A stretch of 64,000 bases of DNA from Macrococcus hajekii (lineage in GTDB: Bacteria > Bacillota > Bacilli > Staphylococcales > Staphylococcaceae), in contig NZ_SCWE01000001.1 in assembly GCF_004359505.1 (NCBI RefSeq), positions 868,001 through 932,000 of the forward strand, read 5' to 3'. Positions 45,235 to 53,951 of the stretch are shown one piece after another. The notes beneath the pieces are model-generated. The model had not been told where the DNA came from and searched no databases. It saw nothing but the letters and a program-made list of their open reading frames with translations. Each line of letters opens with the position of its first letter. Position 1 is the stretch's first letter. A program made the translations under genes and the position numbers.

Positions 45235-46404
45235 ATGTTGATAAAGAATAAAAAAATCCTTATTATCACTGGTTCATTCGGTAATGGTCACTTGTCTGTG
45301 ACGAACAGTATTGTCAATCAGTTCAATCAGATGGACCTGCCAAGCTTAACGCTTATACAGCATGACCTTTTTTTAGAAGCACATCCATTGATCACGTCTG
45401 CGCTAAAAAAATGGTATATCAACAGCTATAAATATTTCCGCTCAACATACAAAATGTTCTATTATTCTAATCCAGATGAAATTGATAAGTGTTTCTATAA
45501 ATACTACGGTCTGAATCGTCTCATCAATATTCTGCACAATGAAAAACCTGACCTGATTCTGCTGACTTTCCCGACGCCCGTCGTATCTCTGCTCACACAG
45601 CAGCTCAAACTGAAGATTCCGATTGCGACTGTCATCACAGACTATAATATGCATAAAAACTGGATTACCCCTAATTCTCAGCGCTACTATGTGGCTGCTG
45701 AGCATACTAAAGAGCAGCTGGAGTCCATCGGCATTGAGTCAGACGCTATTCAGGTGACTGGTATTCCGATTCATCCAAAATTCGAGGTAAAGCGTGACCG
45801 GGATGAATGGCTTCAGTCTCAGGGACTTGATCCCGGCAAGAAAACCCTTCTGATGGTTGCGGGTGCGTTTGGCGTCGTAGAAGGATTCAGTGCCATGCTC
45901 GACGATATGAATCGACGTGCCGACCTTCAGTTTGTTGTGGTCTGTGGCAGCAGTAAAAAACTGCTGAAGGAACTGAGTCCATTCAATGAAGAACCGAATA
46001 TCAAGATTCTCGGCTATACAAATGATATGGATGAATGGATGAATGCCTGCGATCTGATGCTGACAAAGCCAGGGGGTATTACCATCTCTGAAAGTTTAAG
46101 TCAGTCCATTCCCCTCGTCTTCTTCAATCCGGCACCTGGACAGGAAGGCGAAAACGCGATTTACTTCAGTCAGATGGGCTATGCAAGAATCACCTATACC
46201 ATTGATGAGACCCTGCATGTGCTGCTGTCTTTACTGACTGATGAATATGAGCTGAACAAGATGAAGATTCAGATGTCTCGCCATTATCGCGCCCATTCAT
46301 CTGAAGTCATCTGTCAGGACTTACTGGATATGCTGAATACATCCCTTCTTACACAGCAGCTCCAGTCGAAAGCCTCACTCTATGCACGAATCTTCGCAAG
46401 GTAA
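45235..46404 (+). CDS. ugtP: Processive diacylglycerol beta-glucosyltransferase UgtP (YpfP)
   Basis: A 389-residue GT28/MGDG-synthase-like enzyme closely resembling S. aureus UgtP, e.g. KKILIITGSFGNGHLSVTNS, then FLEAHPLITSALKKWYINSY and MLTKPGGITISESLSQSIPL. It makes Glc2-DAG, the lipid anchor of lipoteichoic acid, on the inner membrane face. ATG 45235 is chosen, with GGAG 7 nt upstream; a GTG two codons earlier lies too close to the ribosome site. The 3' end overlaps ltaA by 23 nt, so both are translated together. Confidence 0.95.
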   Translation: MLIKNKKILIITGSFGNGHLSVTNSIVNQFNQMDLPSLTLIQHDLFLEAHPLITSALKKWYINSYKYFRSTYKMFYYSNPDEIDKCFYKYYGLNRLINILHNEKPDLILLTFPTPVVSLLTQQLKLKIPIATVITDYNMHKNWITPNSQRYYVAAEHTKEQLESIGIESDAIQVTGIPIHPKFEVKRDRDEWLQSQGLDPGKKTLLMVAGAFGVVEGFSAMLDDMNRRADLQFVVVCGSSKKLLKELSPFNEEPNIKILGYTNDMDEWMNACDLMLTKPGGITISESLSQSIPLVFFNPAPGQEGENAIYFSQMGYARITYTIDETLHVLLSLLTDEYELNKMKIQMSRHYRAHSSEVICQDLLDMLNTSLLTQQLQSKASLYARIFAR

Positions 46405-47566
46405 GTTAAGAGGGACTGATTTCTCACTGATGCTGGTTATTCTATTTCTGATGGAATTTGCCAGAGGGATGTTCATCTTGAGTTATCTGCCTATCCTGCC
46501 GACGACTGCGCTCGGTATTTCAGTCGGCGTGACTTCACTGTGCATCACGCTCCACTTCGTCAGCGATGCGCTGATGAATTTTTCGACCGGCTTTCTGCTC
46601 AGACGCTTCGGTACAAAGAAAGTGCTTAATATCTGCTTCCTGCTTGCTGTCATGTCGCTCGGACTGATTGTCATCAATCATTCTATCATCGTTTTCATGC
46701 TTGCAGCGATATTGCTCGGTATCGCCGTCTGTCCCATCTGGGTCGTTATGCTCAGCTCGGTCAACGAGGAACGTCGTGCCAAGCAGATGGGCTATGTCTA
46801 CTTTGCCTGGCTCGTCGGGATGATGGCCGGCATGATCAGCATGAACTTAATATTCAAGGCGCATCCGACCCGTTATATCTTTGTTATGGGGCTCGTAGCT
46901 TTTATTGCCTGGCTGCTCTATTTCTTCGTTAAGACAGAAGTGTCGTTCATTGAGAAGAAATCCATGAAGGCTCAGTTCAATTTAATCAAGCACGTGATGA
47001 CTGCCCATCTCGTACTCTTTCCCGGTATACTCTTCCAGGGCATGGCAATCGGTATGCTCGTCCCGATATTGCCGACTTATGCAGTCAATCACCTGGAAGT
47101 GACGACACTGGAATATACTTATCTGCTGATTGCAGGCGGTATCGGCTGCACGATTGCCATGCTCTTCATCTCCAAGATGATGGATCATACACCGCGTATC
47201 GTGCGTCATAGCGTAATCATCGCAGGCTTCCTCGTCTTCGGTATCAGCATCTTTATTTTAAGTCAGGTCCATCTCTTTATCGTGGCACTTGTCATGGGTC
47301 TGATGATCGGTCTGTTCTACGGCATGCTGTTACCCGGCTGGAATACATTTATCGCTGAAAACGTCCACGAAGAACAGAAAGAAGAGTCGTGGGGTGTTTT
47401 CAACAGCTTGCAAGGTATCGGTACCATGGTCGGCCCAGTGATCGGTGGTTTTGTTGCTGAACTATTTAAGGAGGTCAATATGACCTTATATTTATCGGCA
47501 CTTATCTTTACCGGGCTTGCCTTGTTCTATTGTGCATTTTTCATTAAAAATCATCGTCAAGCATAA
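46382..47566 (+). CDS. ltaA: Glycolipid flippase LtaA
   Basis: A 394-residue MFS transporter with 12 helices. The sequence is very close to S. aureus LtaA: VILFLMEFARGMFILSYLPI, GIAVCPIWVVMLSSVNEERR, KQMGYVYFAWLVGMMAGM and LLPGWNTFIAENVHEEQKEE. It moves Glc2-DAG to the outer face, where LtaS adds the polyglycerol phosphate chain. The start codon lies within the ugtP reading frame end. A strong shared terminator follows. Confidence 0.95.
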   Translation: MHESSQGKLRGTDFSLMLVILFLMEFARGMFILSYLPILPTTALGISVGVTSLCITLHFVSDALMNFSTGFLLRRFGTKKVLNICFLLAVMSLGLIVINHSIIVFMLAAILLGIAVCPIWVVMLSSVNEERRAKQMGYVYFAWLVGMMAGMISMNLIFKAHPTRYIFVMGLVAFIAWLLYFFVKTEVSFIEKKSMKAQFNLIKHVMTAHLVLFPGILFQGMAIGMLVPILPTYAVNHLEVTTLEYTYLLIAGGIGCTIAMLFISKMMDHTPRIVRHSVIIAGFLVFGISIFILSQVHLFIVALVMGLMIGLFYGMLLPGWNTFIAENVHEEQKEESWGVFNSLQGIGTMVGPVIGGFVAELFKEVNMTLYLSALIFTGLALFYCAFFIKNHRQA

Positions 47567-47570
47567 ATAA

Positions 47571-47611
47571 AGAAGGACCGGAAACGCCTGCACAGCGTTT
47601 CCGGTCCTTCT
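47571..47611. terminator. Bidirectional terminator after ltaA
   Basis: A perfect 17-bp stem AGAAGGACCGGAAACGC and its complement with a 7-nt loop. It lies between convergent genes; both sides have only short T runs, but the stem is very stable. Confidence 0.85.
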
Positions 47612-47621
47612 ATTGTTATTT

Positions 47622-48734
47622 TTATGAACCTACTTCTTTTTTGTGTTCTTCTTTCACTGTCTTAGTGGCCTGCATCGTAATTGCCTGACGGTGATGATAA
47701 ATATTCGTTACAATTGTTTTTAAAACTGCGTATGTCGGTACTGCTACTAAAATAGCGACAAAACCACCTAAGTTACCTGCAGCAAGGATGACCGTAATAA
47801 TCGTCAGCGGGTGAATATTCAAGGTTTTACCCATAATATTCGGTGTGATGACGTTTCCTTCCAGCTGCTGTGCTACTGTCATAATAATAATAACATAGAC
47901 AACCATAAGCGGATCCTGAATCAGTGCGATAACCATTGCCGGGATGACGGCTAAATAAGGTCCAAGGAATGGTATCAAGTTAGTGACCATCCCCCACAGT
48001 GCAAGCACGAGTGCATAATCGAGACCGATGACTAAGTAACCGATTAAGAGCAGTGTCCCAAGGATAATACTGACCGTGACCTGACCTTGGATATAGCTTC
48101 TTAATGTGCGATCGATATCTGTAAATAATGTCACGACGAACTTTTTACGTCTACCTGTGAATTTTGATGCGATAAACGGAATAAACTTATCATGGTCTTT
48201 CAGCATATAGATCAGGAAGAAAGGGACAAGAATGAGCAGGAATAATGTTGAAACGAATGTCGTGACATACTGAACGCTGTTCTTCATTAAGTTACCTGCC
48301 ATATCGCTGAGCTGGGAAATCGCGTCATTGATACGTGTCTTAACATCCACAGGCAATTTATCTCGCTGATCAAGTGCATAGCTGACATAACTCTGAAATT
48401 CTTTCTGAATCGTTGGGAAGTTCTGAATAAAATTGGTAATCTGCCCTGCAAGCAGTGGCCCAATGACCATGACAAATGTCGCGATAAGGACAACCATCAG
48501 TAAAATAATGATGAGCAGACTTTTCCAGCGCGGCATATTTCTCTTTTTTTCAAGAAAGTTCTGGAAAGGTACCATTATATAGTACAGAAAGCCACCGAGT
48601 ACGAGTGGTAGAGCCACGGAACTGAAAATCACCACAAGCGGATAGAAGATGTGATTGATTTCAAGAAAATATTTAATGATTAAAAAGACGAGCAACATCG
48701 TTACGGCTACTCTGAACCAGACCTTGTTAAACAT
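47622..48734 (-). CDS. AI-2E family permease (PerM/YdiK-like)
   Basis: A 370-residue membrane protein with about eight helices. The family pattern is seen in PLVLGGFLYYIMVPFQNFLE, the helical extracytoplasmic stretch LPVDVKTRINDAISQLSDMA, and the conserved DIDRTLRSYIQGQVTVSIIL followed by LIPFLGPYLAVIPAMVIAL. Members are called AI-2E transporters although only one E. coli relative was tied to AI-2; some are Na+(Li+)/H+ antiporters. Substrate here unknown. It ends with a basic tail. Convergent with ltaA. Confidence 0.85.
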   Translation of the reverse strand: MFNKVWFRVAVTMLLVFLIIKYFLEINHIFYPLVVIFSSVALPLVLGGFLYYIMVPFQNFLEKKRNMPRWKSLLIIILLMVVLIATFVMVIGPLLAGQITNFIQNFPTIQKEFQSYVSYALDQRDKLPVDVKTRINDAISQLSDMAGNLMKNSVQYVTTFVSTLFLLILVPFFLIYMLKDHDKFIPFIASKFTGRRKKFVVTLFTDIDRTLRSYIQGQVTVSIILGTLLLIGYLVIGLDYALVLALWGMVTNLIPFLGPYLAVIPAMVIALIQDPLMVVYVIIIMTVAQQLEGNVITPNIMGKTLNIHPLTIITVILAAGNLGGFVAILVAVPTYAVLKTIVTNIYHHRQAITMQATKTVKEEHKKEVGS

Positions 48735-48838
48735 AGAGTCCTCCTTAATAAGTATTCAATTTATTATACTCTATTACCCCGAATTTTTTGTCTTAAATTG
48801 AAATATGATAAAATTTAGAAAAAGAAATGAGGGATAGA

Positions 48839-49546
48839 ATGTTCACACGTGGCTTAGTAACTCCTTATGAACTGGCAAGCACATATCTTAAACGTACAGT
48901 GAAGCTCGGCATTTATTTAGCTGAGGATTATTCTGCTCTGCATGAACACGCAGTCGTTCTCGCATTTGACGGTCAGGATTTCAGTCAGCTCGGGCAGTTG
49001 CATAGACAATATCAGCGTCTTTATGACGAGAGAGAACTTCGCCGGGCTATTATCATATTTATTCATTATCCGGATATTGAGACACGTTCTAACGACTATC
49101 ATCCAGAAAGTACAGGACAGAACGAGATGATTCAATTCGTGACATCTGAACTTGAACCCTTTTTGACCGAACACTTTATGGTCAGTGACGAACGGCTGGC
49201 AATGGGCGACAGCCTGTCAGCAAGTCTTGCGCTCGCCCTGTCGCTAGCTGACAACCGCTATGATCAGGCGGCGCTGTTCAGTCCCATGGTGACTGATACT
49301 ACACTCCGTGCCGTTGATCAGCTGGAGCATCAAGTGCGCTATTACCAGGTCATCGGCAACGAGGAAAGTGCCTTTCAGCTGAAGAACGGTGAAACGGCAG
49401 ACTTCCTTACACCTAACCGTGCCCTCCATCAAGCATTTGAAGAAAAAGGAATTGAACATGTCTATCATGAGATTGACGGTGGACATACATGGAAGACATG
49501 GAAACCTGAAATCGCTTCCGCACTGCAGTATTTTTTAACGGTGTAA
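48839..49546 (+). CDS. YjcH-like putative esterase (alpha/beta hydrolase)
   Basis: A 235-residue protein; ATG 48839 is preferred because GAGGG lies 5 nt before it. The nucleophile elbow is AMGDSLSASLALAL with the serine in G-D-S-L-S. The catalytic His is probably in EIDGGHTWKTWKPEIAS near the C-terminus, and an acidic partner in YQVIGNEESAF. The Fes/esterase-D-like layout matches Bacillus YjcH, whose gene also precedes a YjcG-type gene. Substrate unknown. Confidence 0.8.
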   Translation: MFTRGLVTPYELASTYLKRTVKLGIYLAEDYSALHEHAVVLAFDGQDFSQLGQLHRQYQRLYDERELRRAIIIFIHYPDIETRSNDYHPESTGQNEMIQFVTSELEPFLTEHFMVSDERLAMGDSLSASLALALSLADNRYDQAALFSPMVTDTTLRAVDQLEHQVRYYQVIGNEESAFQLKNGETADFLTPNRALHQAFEEKGIEHVYHEIDGGHTWKTWKPEIASALQYFLTV

Positions 49547-49585
49547 TTTGCTATAATAACTTTATCAGACAAAGGAGGCGTTCAT

Positions 49586-50083
49586 ATGAAGCTAGGTATC
49601 GTTATCTTCCCCACTTTAGAATTGCAGGAGAAAATCAATTCATATCGTAAACGCTATGACTCTCACTATACAGTCATTGCCCCGCATTTAACACTTAAAG
49701 AGACATTTGAAGCAAATGATATGAAGGAGGCAGCTGAGCAGATCGCTACCATCGCAGAGACAGTAGAACCTTTTGATATTCATATCAATAAAGTATCAAG
49801 CTTTGCACCTTCTAAAAATGTGATCTATTTCAAGGTTGAAAAAAATGAGGCACTTGAAAAGCTGCATGCTGCATTTGCTGGACAGTTCGGTGAGAGTGCA
49901 CATCCATTCGTCCCTCACTTCACCATCGCACAGGACTTGACGAGTCAGGAATTTGAAGATATCTTCGGACAATTACAGATGACAAGCGTCAACTATAGTG
50001 AAACTATCGATAAAATCAGTTTATGTTACCAGCTCGAAAATGGTAACTGGAACGTCTTTGAGACATTTAAATTAGGTGAATAA
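49586..50083 (+). CDS. YjcG-like 2H phosphoesterase
   Basis: A 165-residue 2'-5' RNA ligase/2H-family protein. Two His-x-Thr motifs are visible: the first in YTVIAPHLTLKETF and the second in HPFVPHFTIAQDLTS. That is the catalytic pair of this superfamily, which cleaves or forms 2',5' or cyclic phosphodiester bonds. AAAGGAGG precedes the ATG. It lies 39 nt after the YjcH-like esterase and probably shares its transcript. Bacillus YjcG is the nearest remembered relative; its substrate is not established. Confidence 0.88.
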   Translation: MKLGIVIFPTLELQEKINSYRKRYDSHYTVIAPHLTLKETFEANDMKEAAEQIATIAETVEPFDIHINKVSSFAPSKNVIYFKVEKNEALEKLHAAFAGQFGESAHPFVPHFTIAQDLTSQEFEDIFGQLQMTSVNYSETIDKISLCYQLENGNWNVFETFKLGE

Positions 50084-50088
50084 TAAAT

Positions 50089-50142
50089 AAAAAGAAGAAG
50101 CACGAGTGATGACAGATAGCTGTCTACTCATGCTTCTTCTTT
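50089..50142. terminator. Bidirectional terminator between yjcG-like gene and fabI
   Basis: A long imperfect hairpin: AAGAAGAAGCA and GAGT on the left arm pair with ACTC and TGCTTCTTCTT on the right arm across a loop around 50115. A TTTT run follows on the plus strand. Convergent genes flank it. Confidence 0.75.
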
Positions 50143-50195
50143 TAGCTGTTTATAAGGGAGCGGAGGAGAATTTTGCTGCTCGACTTTCCTCACTC

Positions 50196-50966
50196 TTATC
50201 GGACGATATGGTAGCCTGCGTCCACGTGGATATTCTCACCTGTAACTCCACTTGATAAATCAGTCAGAAGATAAGCGGCTGTACGTCCGACATCTTTAAT
50301 ATCTACATTACGCTTCAGCGGTGCACGTTCTTCCACTTCGTGCAGAATCGTGTTCAGTCCACCTACTCCTTTTGCGCTGAGCGTACGGATAGGGCCTGCT
50401 GAAATTGCGTTGACACGAATACCTTGCGCCCCTAAATCAAGCGCCAGGTAACGGACACTGGATTCGAGTGATGCTTTTGCAGCACCCATAACATTGTAGT
50501 TCTGAACAGCGATCTCTCCGCCTAGATAAGTCGTTGTAACGATACTGCCGTTATCAGCCATAATTTTACTTGCTTCACGTGCTGCGATGACTAATGAATA
50601 TGAACTGATACTATGCGCCTTCAGGAAACCTTCACGTGATGTATCTGAGAAACGTCCGCGTAAGTCTTCTGCATCAGCAAATGCAATTGAATGATATAAG
50701 CCGTTGATCTGACCTGACTGACCGATTTCCTCGAATGCTTTCACGACTGCTGCATCATCTTCTACATCACACTGAATCAGCTTAGCTTGACTGTTATTCT
50801 TAAAGTCCGGCAGCAGTTTCACGAGTGCGTCTTTCGAGCGGTCTTTACGATAAGTGAAAATGACTTCCGCGCCTGCTTCGTCAAGCACTTGAGCCACCCC
50901 GTATCCAATACTCCGTTTATTCGCGACGCCCATGATGACAAAGCGTTGATTTTCTAAATTTAACAT
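50196..50966 (-). CDS. fabI: Enoyl-[acyl-carrier-protein] reductase FabI
   Basis: A 256-residue SDR enzyme, last step of the fatty-acid elongation cycle. The cofactor loop is GVANKRSIGYGVAQVLDEAG. The basic motif TYRKDRSKDAL explains preference for NADPH as in S. aureus FabI. The active-site Tyr-x6-Lys is YNVMGAAKASLESS, and the C-terminus has ISAGPIRTLSAKGVGGLN, the substrate-binding loop. A clear FapR operator lies 21 nt upstream of the start, indicating malonyl-CoA-responsive repression. Monocistronic. Confidence 0.97.
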   Translation of the reverse strand: MLNLENQRFVIMGVANKRSIGYGVAQVLDEAGAEVIFTYRKDRSKDALVKLLPDFKNNSQAKLIQCDVEDDAAVVKAFEEIGQSGQINGLYHSIAFADAEDLRGRFSDTSREGFLKAHSISSYSLVIAAREASKIMADNGSIVTTTYLGGEIAVQNYNVMGAAKASLESSVRYLALDLGAQGIRVNAISAGPIRTLSAKGVGGLNTILHEVEERAPLKRNVDIKDVGRTAAYLLTDLSSGVTGENIHVDAGYHIVR

Positions 50967-50987
50967 GTTATTCCCTCACATTCATTA

Positions 50988-51006
50988 ATTAGTACCTACT
51001 ACTAAT
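50988..51006. promoter_or_regulatory. FapR operator upstream of fabI
   Basis: ATTAGTACCTACTACTAAT is a 7-bp perfect inverted repeat (ATTAGTA/TACTAAT) around a CCTAC centre and matches the known FapR consensus of Bacillus and Staphylococcus. FapR represses lipid synthesis genes until malonyl-CoA accumulates. Confidence 0.88.
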
Positions 51007-51035
51007 TTATCATTATCCATTCAAAATGCAAGAAA

Positions 51036-51063
51036 AAATACCTCTGACAAGTCAGAGGTATTT
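51036..51063 (-). terminator. Terminator of the CPA2 antiporter gene
   Basis: On the minus strand a 13-bp stem AAATACCTCTGAC and its complement with a 2-nt loop is followed by T-rich sequence. It starts 4 nt past the stop codon. Confidence 0.9.
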
Positions 51064-51066
51064 CAT

Positions 51067-52899
51067 CTAAAAGAGTTCAAGTTCACGTTTCAGCTGATCA
51101 ACATAGTCTCTGCTGCCGGTCACGATGAGGCGGTCTTTAAAGTGCAGTTCCGTGTCACCATGCGGCACGATAGAGTTTTTGCCGCGCAGAATACGGACGA
51201 AAATAATATTGCCGCCGAACGGGAATTCCCGCAGCGTCATCTCGTGATAGCGTGTATTCAGCATCTCGATTTCATAGAGTGATGATTCTACGTTTGATAA
51301 CAGACTCAGCATATTCGGTGACTCTATCATACTCTTCAGTAATGTTTTTGTACTATCAAATTCATTGAATATCTCGACCCCTGCTGCAATCAGCTCTGCA
51401 TCTGCTTCTCCTTGGGTCTGACGGCAGATGACACGGGCGACGTTATGTGCTTTGGCCATAAGAGCCACTTTCACATTGATCTCACTGTCATTGGCTGAGC
51501 AGACAATGATATCATTATCGAACAGCCCCATGCGTTCAAGTATTTCAGGTGTATAGGCTTCGATTTCAATGGCTTCAAGTTCAGTGATTTCCTGTTTGTA
51601 GGCATTGTTCTCGAGATAATACAGTGTCGGATTGTACAGGTCAGAGTTGAATGTCTGTGCGACGGGTACTGACAGCTGGTTTTTACCGATAAATGCAATA
51701 TTGATAGTACGTTCTTCGCTGTGTTCAACCGGGAACAGCTTCTTGAAGAAAATCGGTACGATAACACATGTGATGATCGCACTTAAAATCAACGTGCCTG
51801 ACAATGTGTTTGAAATGGTCCCGAGCTGCTCAGCAAGTTTCGCTGCGACGATGACAAGGGAGAGTGTCGACGTTAACAGGAATGATGACGCAATGACCGT
51901 TTTCTTGTCGTACCATTTCATGAGCACGGTCAGTGGAATCAACTTCGTCAGGAAGAAGATAACGAACAGAACCGGAATAATCACAAGAATAGATGGATCT
52001 TTCAGTAGCTCACGAATATTCAGATCAACCCCGACCATGATGAAGAAAATCGGAATGAAGAAACCATAGCCGAATGAATCCAGCTTATGAATCATATCTT
52101 TATCCGGTCCGAGCAGGCTGACTACTACACCTGCCAGAAAGGCACCCAGGATATTCTCCGCTCCGACTCCTTCAGCCAGGGCCACGAGCAGGATGATCAT
52201 AGCGAAGACTGCACGGATACCAATCTGCGTCGTCCCTTCCATCAGTCTATGAATCATCGCTGAATTTTTAAAGTAGCCCCCCATAAAATAGAAGACCGCT
52301 GTAAAGACCGCTAAAATACCGATCAACCAGATGGGTGAATCTCCTTTAGCATGCAGTGTGCCGTATACCGTCAGAAGCAGCATCGTCGCAAGGTCCGCAA
52401 TGACGGCAACGAGGAGGATAATCTGTCCGATTGATGTACGGAGTAAATTCATTTCCTTCAATGTCGGCACTACAACACCAAGTGAGATGGTGGAGATAAT
52501 AATGACCATTAACAGGACATCATCGATCAGACCTGTCCATTTCAGCACGTAGGCAGCTAGTGCAGATAACAGGAAGATCGCCAAAAAGATACCTGACGTC
52601 AGTCCGAGTCGGTTCGGTTCCTTACTCTTCTTATTATCCTTATCCTTTGATTTGAAGGCAGAGAAGTCTATCTCAACACCACTCAGAAACATCAGAAAGA
52701 TGACACCGAGAGTGGATAAGATTTGCAGGACTTCATTGGTTTCAACGAGGTTGAGCACTGATTTACCGATCAATAGACCCATCAGTATTTCAGCAACAAC
52801 GACGGGCAGAAAATTTAAGTGCAGCCGGTTAACCAGTATTGGTGTGATCAGTGCTGTCACTACAATCACAACGAGCGATAACATATGATGATGCTCCAT
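51067..52899 (-). CDS. CPA2 family monovalent cation:proton antiporter with RCK (TrkA) domain
   Basis: A 610-residue protein. Residues 1 to about 395 hold 12 or 13 membrane helices with NRLHLNFLPVVVAEILMGLL and AEGVGAENILGAFLAGVVVS, typical of KefB/GerN-type exchangers. Residues about 400-520 form a TrkA-N-like nucleotide-binding domain (INIAFIGKNQLSVPVAQTFN). The end (FIVP-type TrkA-C, LHFKDRLIVTGSRDYVDQLK) is the RCK-C ligand domain. It probably exports K+ or Na+ under c-di-AMP or nucleotide control; S. aureus CpaA in the same neighbourhood binds c-di-AMP through its RCK-C domain. It is followed by a terminator and preceded by rluD at 36 nt. Confidence 0.88.
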   Translation of the reverse strand: MEHHHMLSLVVIVVTALITPILVNRLHLNFLPVVVAEILMGLLIGKSVLNLVETNEVLQILSTLGVIFLMFLSGVEIDFSAFKSKDKDNKKSKEPNRLGLTSGIFLAIFLLSALAAYVLKWTGLIDDVLLMVIIISTISLGVVVPTLKEMNLLRTSIGQIILLVAVIADLATMLLLTVYGTLHAKGDSPIWLIGILAVFTAVFYFMGGYFKNSAMIHRLMEGTTQIGIRAVFAMIILLVALAEGVGAENILGAFLAGVVVSLLGPDKDMIHKLDSFGYGFFIPIFFIMVGVDLNIRELLKDPSILVIIPVLFVIFFLTKLIPLTVLMKWYDKKTVIASSFLLTSTLSLVIVAAKLAEQLGTISNTLSGTLILSAIITCVIVPIFFKKLFPVEHSEERTINIAFIGKNQLSVPVAQTFNSDLYNPTLYYLENNAYKQEITELEAIEIEAYTPEILERMGLFDNDIIVCSANDSEINVKVALMAKAHNVARVICRQTQGEADAELIAAGVEIFNEFDSTKTLLKSMIESPNMLSLLSNVESSLYEIEMLNTRYHEMTLREFPFGGNIIFVRILRGKNSIVPHGDTELHFKDRLIVTGSRDYVDQLKRELELF

Positions 52900-52934
52900 A
52901 CATACCTCCTATTTTTTAAGATCAATCTATTATA

Positions 52935-53780
52935 TCATATTGGAATCATACCATTTAAGTCTGAAGGGAGGGGTGCCTGTACTGTTATTTCTTCAGCTGT
53001 CACCGGATGATGGAACCTCACCTGATAAGCGTGAAGTGCCTGACGGTTCAATGTCTGGTCCTGACCGTACAGTGTATCGCCGAGCAATGGATGGCCTATC
53101 GTCTTGAAATGGACCCGTATTTGATGAGTGCGGCCGGTATGTAATTTAACAAGCGCCACGGTGTGTTGACCGCTTAACAGCCTGATATAACTCGTCATAG
53201 CCGGCTTCCCGTCAGACGCCGTCTCCCTTTCGATGATGGAGTCTGCCTTCCTTCTGATGGGCAGATCAATCACACCTCGTTCAGCTAAATTGCCCTGCAC
53301 TGCACAGAGATACAGCTTGTCGATAGCCGCTGTCATCCAGTGATGAACGAGCTGATGCTTCCCGAATATCACGATGCCGCTCGTCTCTCTGTCCAGACGT
53401 GTGACAATATGCGGAATCCCTGATGTTCCCTGTTCATTAAAATAATACAGCACGCGTTCAAGGAGACTATCATGCGGATGCAGCTGCGAGGGCATCGTCG
53501 AGATACCGGCCGGTTTATTCACGATGCAGAGTGCTTCATCCTCGTATAGAATATCTACGCGCCCGGCTGACGGTTCAAGACTTGCACTCGGCGTCTCAGC
53601 GGGCAGCACAACCGTGACCTTGTCGCCCCGCTTCAGTTCAGCCCGAACCGTCCGATGCTCGCCGTTAACAAGAAGAGCACCATTCTGTTTAATGGCGCTC
53701 AAGCTTTTCTTCGATATTTTCTTTTGTGCTAAAAACGTCTTTAAGAGACAAGCTGTCTCCACCTTATAATTCAGCTTCAT
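52935..53780 (-). CDS. RluD/RluA-family pseudouridine synthase
   Basis: A 281-residue RNA modification enzyme. The N-terminal S4-like part contains KKISKKSLSAIKQNGALLVN. The catalytic domain has ILYEDEALCIVNKPAGISTM, the active-site Asp in VTRLDRETSGIVIFGKH, and the C-terminal motifs LVKLHTGRTHQIRVHFKTIG and HPLLGDTLYG. It converts uridine to pseudouridine in rRNA or tRNA. The start is taken as ATG 53780, which follows the TAA of an interrupted upstream frame (see 53781-53951); a TTG five codons earlier is possible. Its usual upstream partner nadK is not intact here because a mobile island begins. Confidence 0.92.
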   Translation of the reverse strand: MKLNYKVETACLLKTFLAQKKISKKSLSAIKQNGALLVNGEHRTVRAELKRGDKVTVVLPAETPSASLEPSAGRVDILYEDEALCIVNKPAGISTMPSQLHPHDSLLERVLYYFNEQGTSGIPHIVTRLDRETSGIVIFGKHQLVHHWMTAAIDKLYLCAVQGNLAERGVIDLPIRRKADSIIERETASDGKPAMTSYIRLLSGQHTVALVKLHTGRTHQIRVHFKTIGHPLLGDTLYGQDQTLNRQALHAYQVRFHHPVTAEEITVQAPLPSDLNGMIPI

Positions 53781-53951
53781 CTTATTCACTCGCAATCATG
53801 GTTAAAATATCAACTGTAATCTGACAGTTAAAAAACACTGTCAAATCAAGGTTTATCGTTAATTCTATCAATTTATTATTTCTGATCGTTGCCCTTTTTA
53901 ACATATTTCCGCCCTTTTTCTGCCCTTAAATATTTAATCAACGCAAGGTTT
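53781..53951. other. Island boundary: nadK 3' remnant and integrase arm-like repeats
   Basis: Read on the minus strand, the bases just before the rluD ATG encode I-A-S-E-stop (TAA at 53783-53785). That resembles the last residues of NadK, whose gene normally precedes rluD in staphylococci. The reading frame is broken a few codons further upstream. Farther out, GCCCTTTTT occurs at 53891-53899 and 53911-53919, and GCCCTT at 53922-53927. Short direct repeats of this kind are typical arm-type sites for tyrosine integrases next to an attachment core. The core itself cannot be defined without the other island end. Confidence 0.5.
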
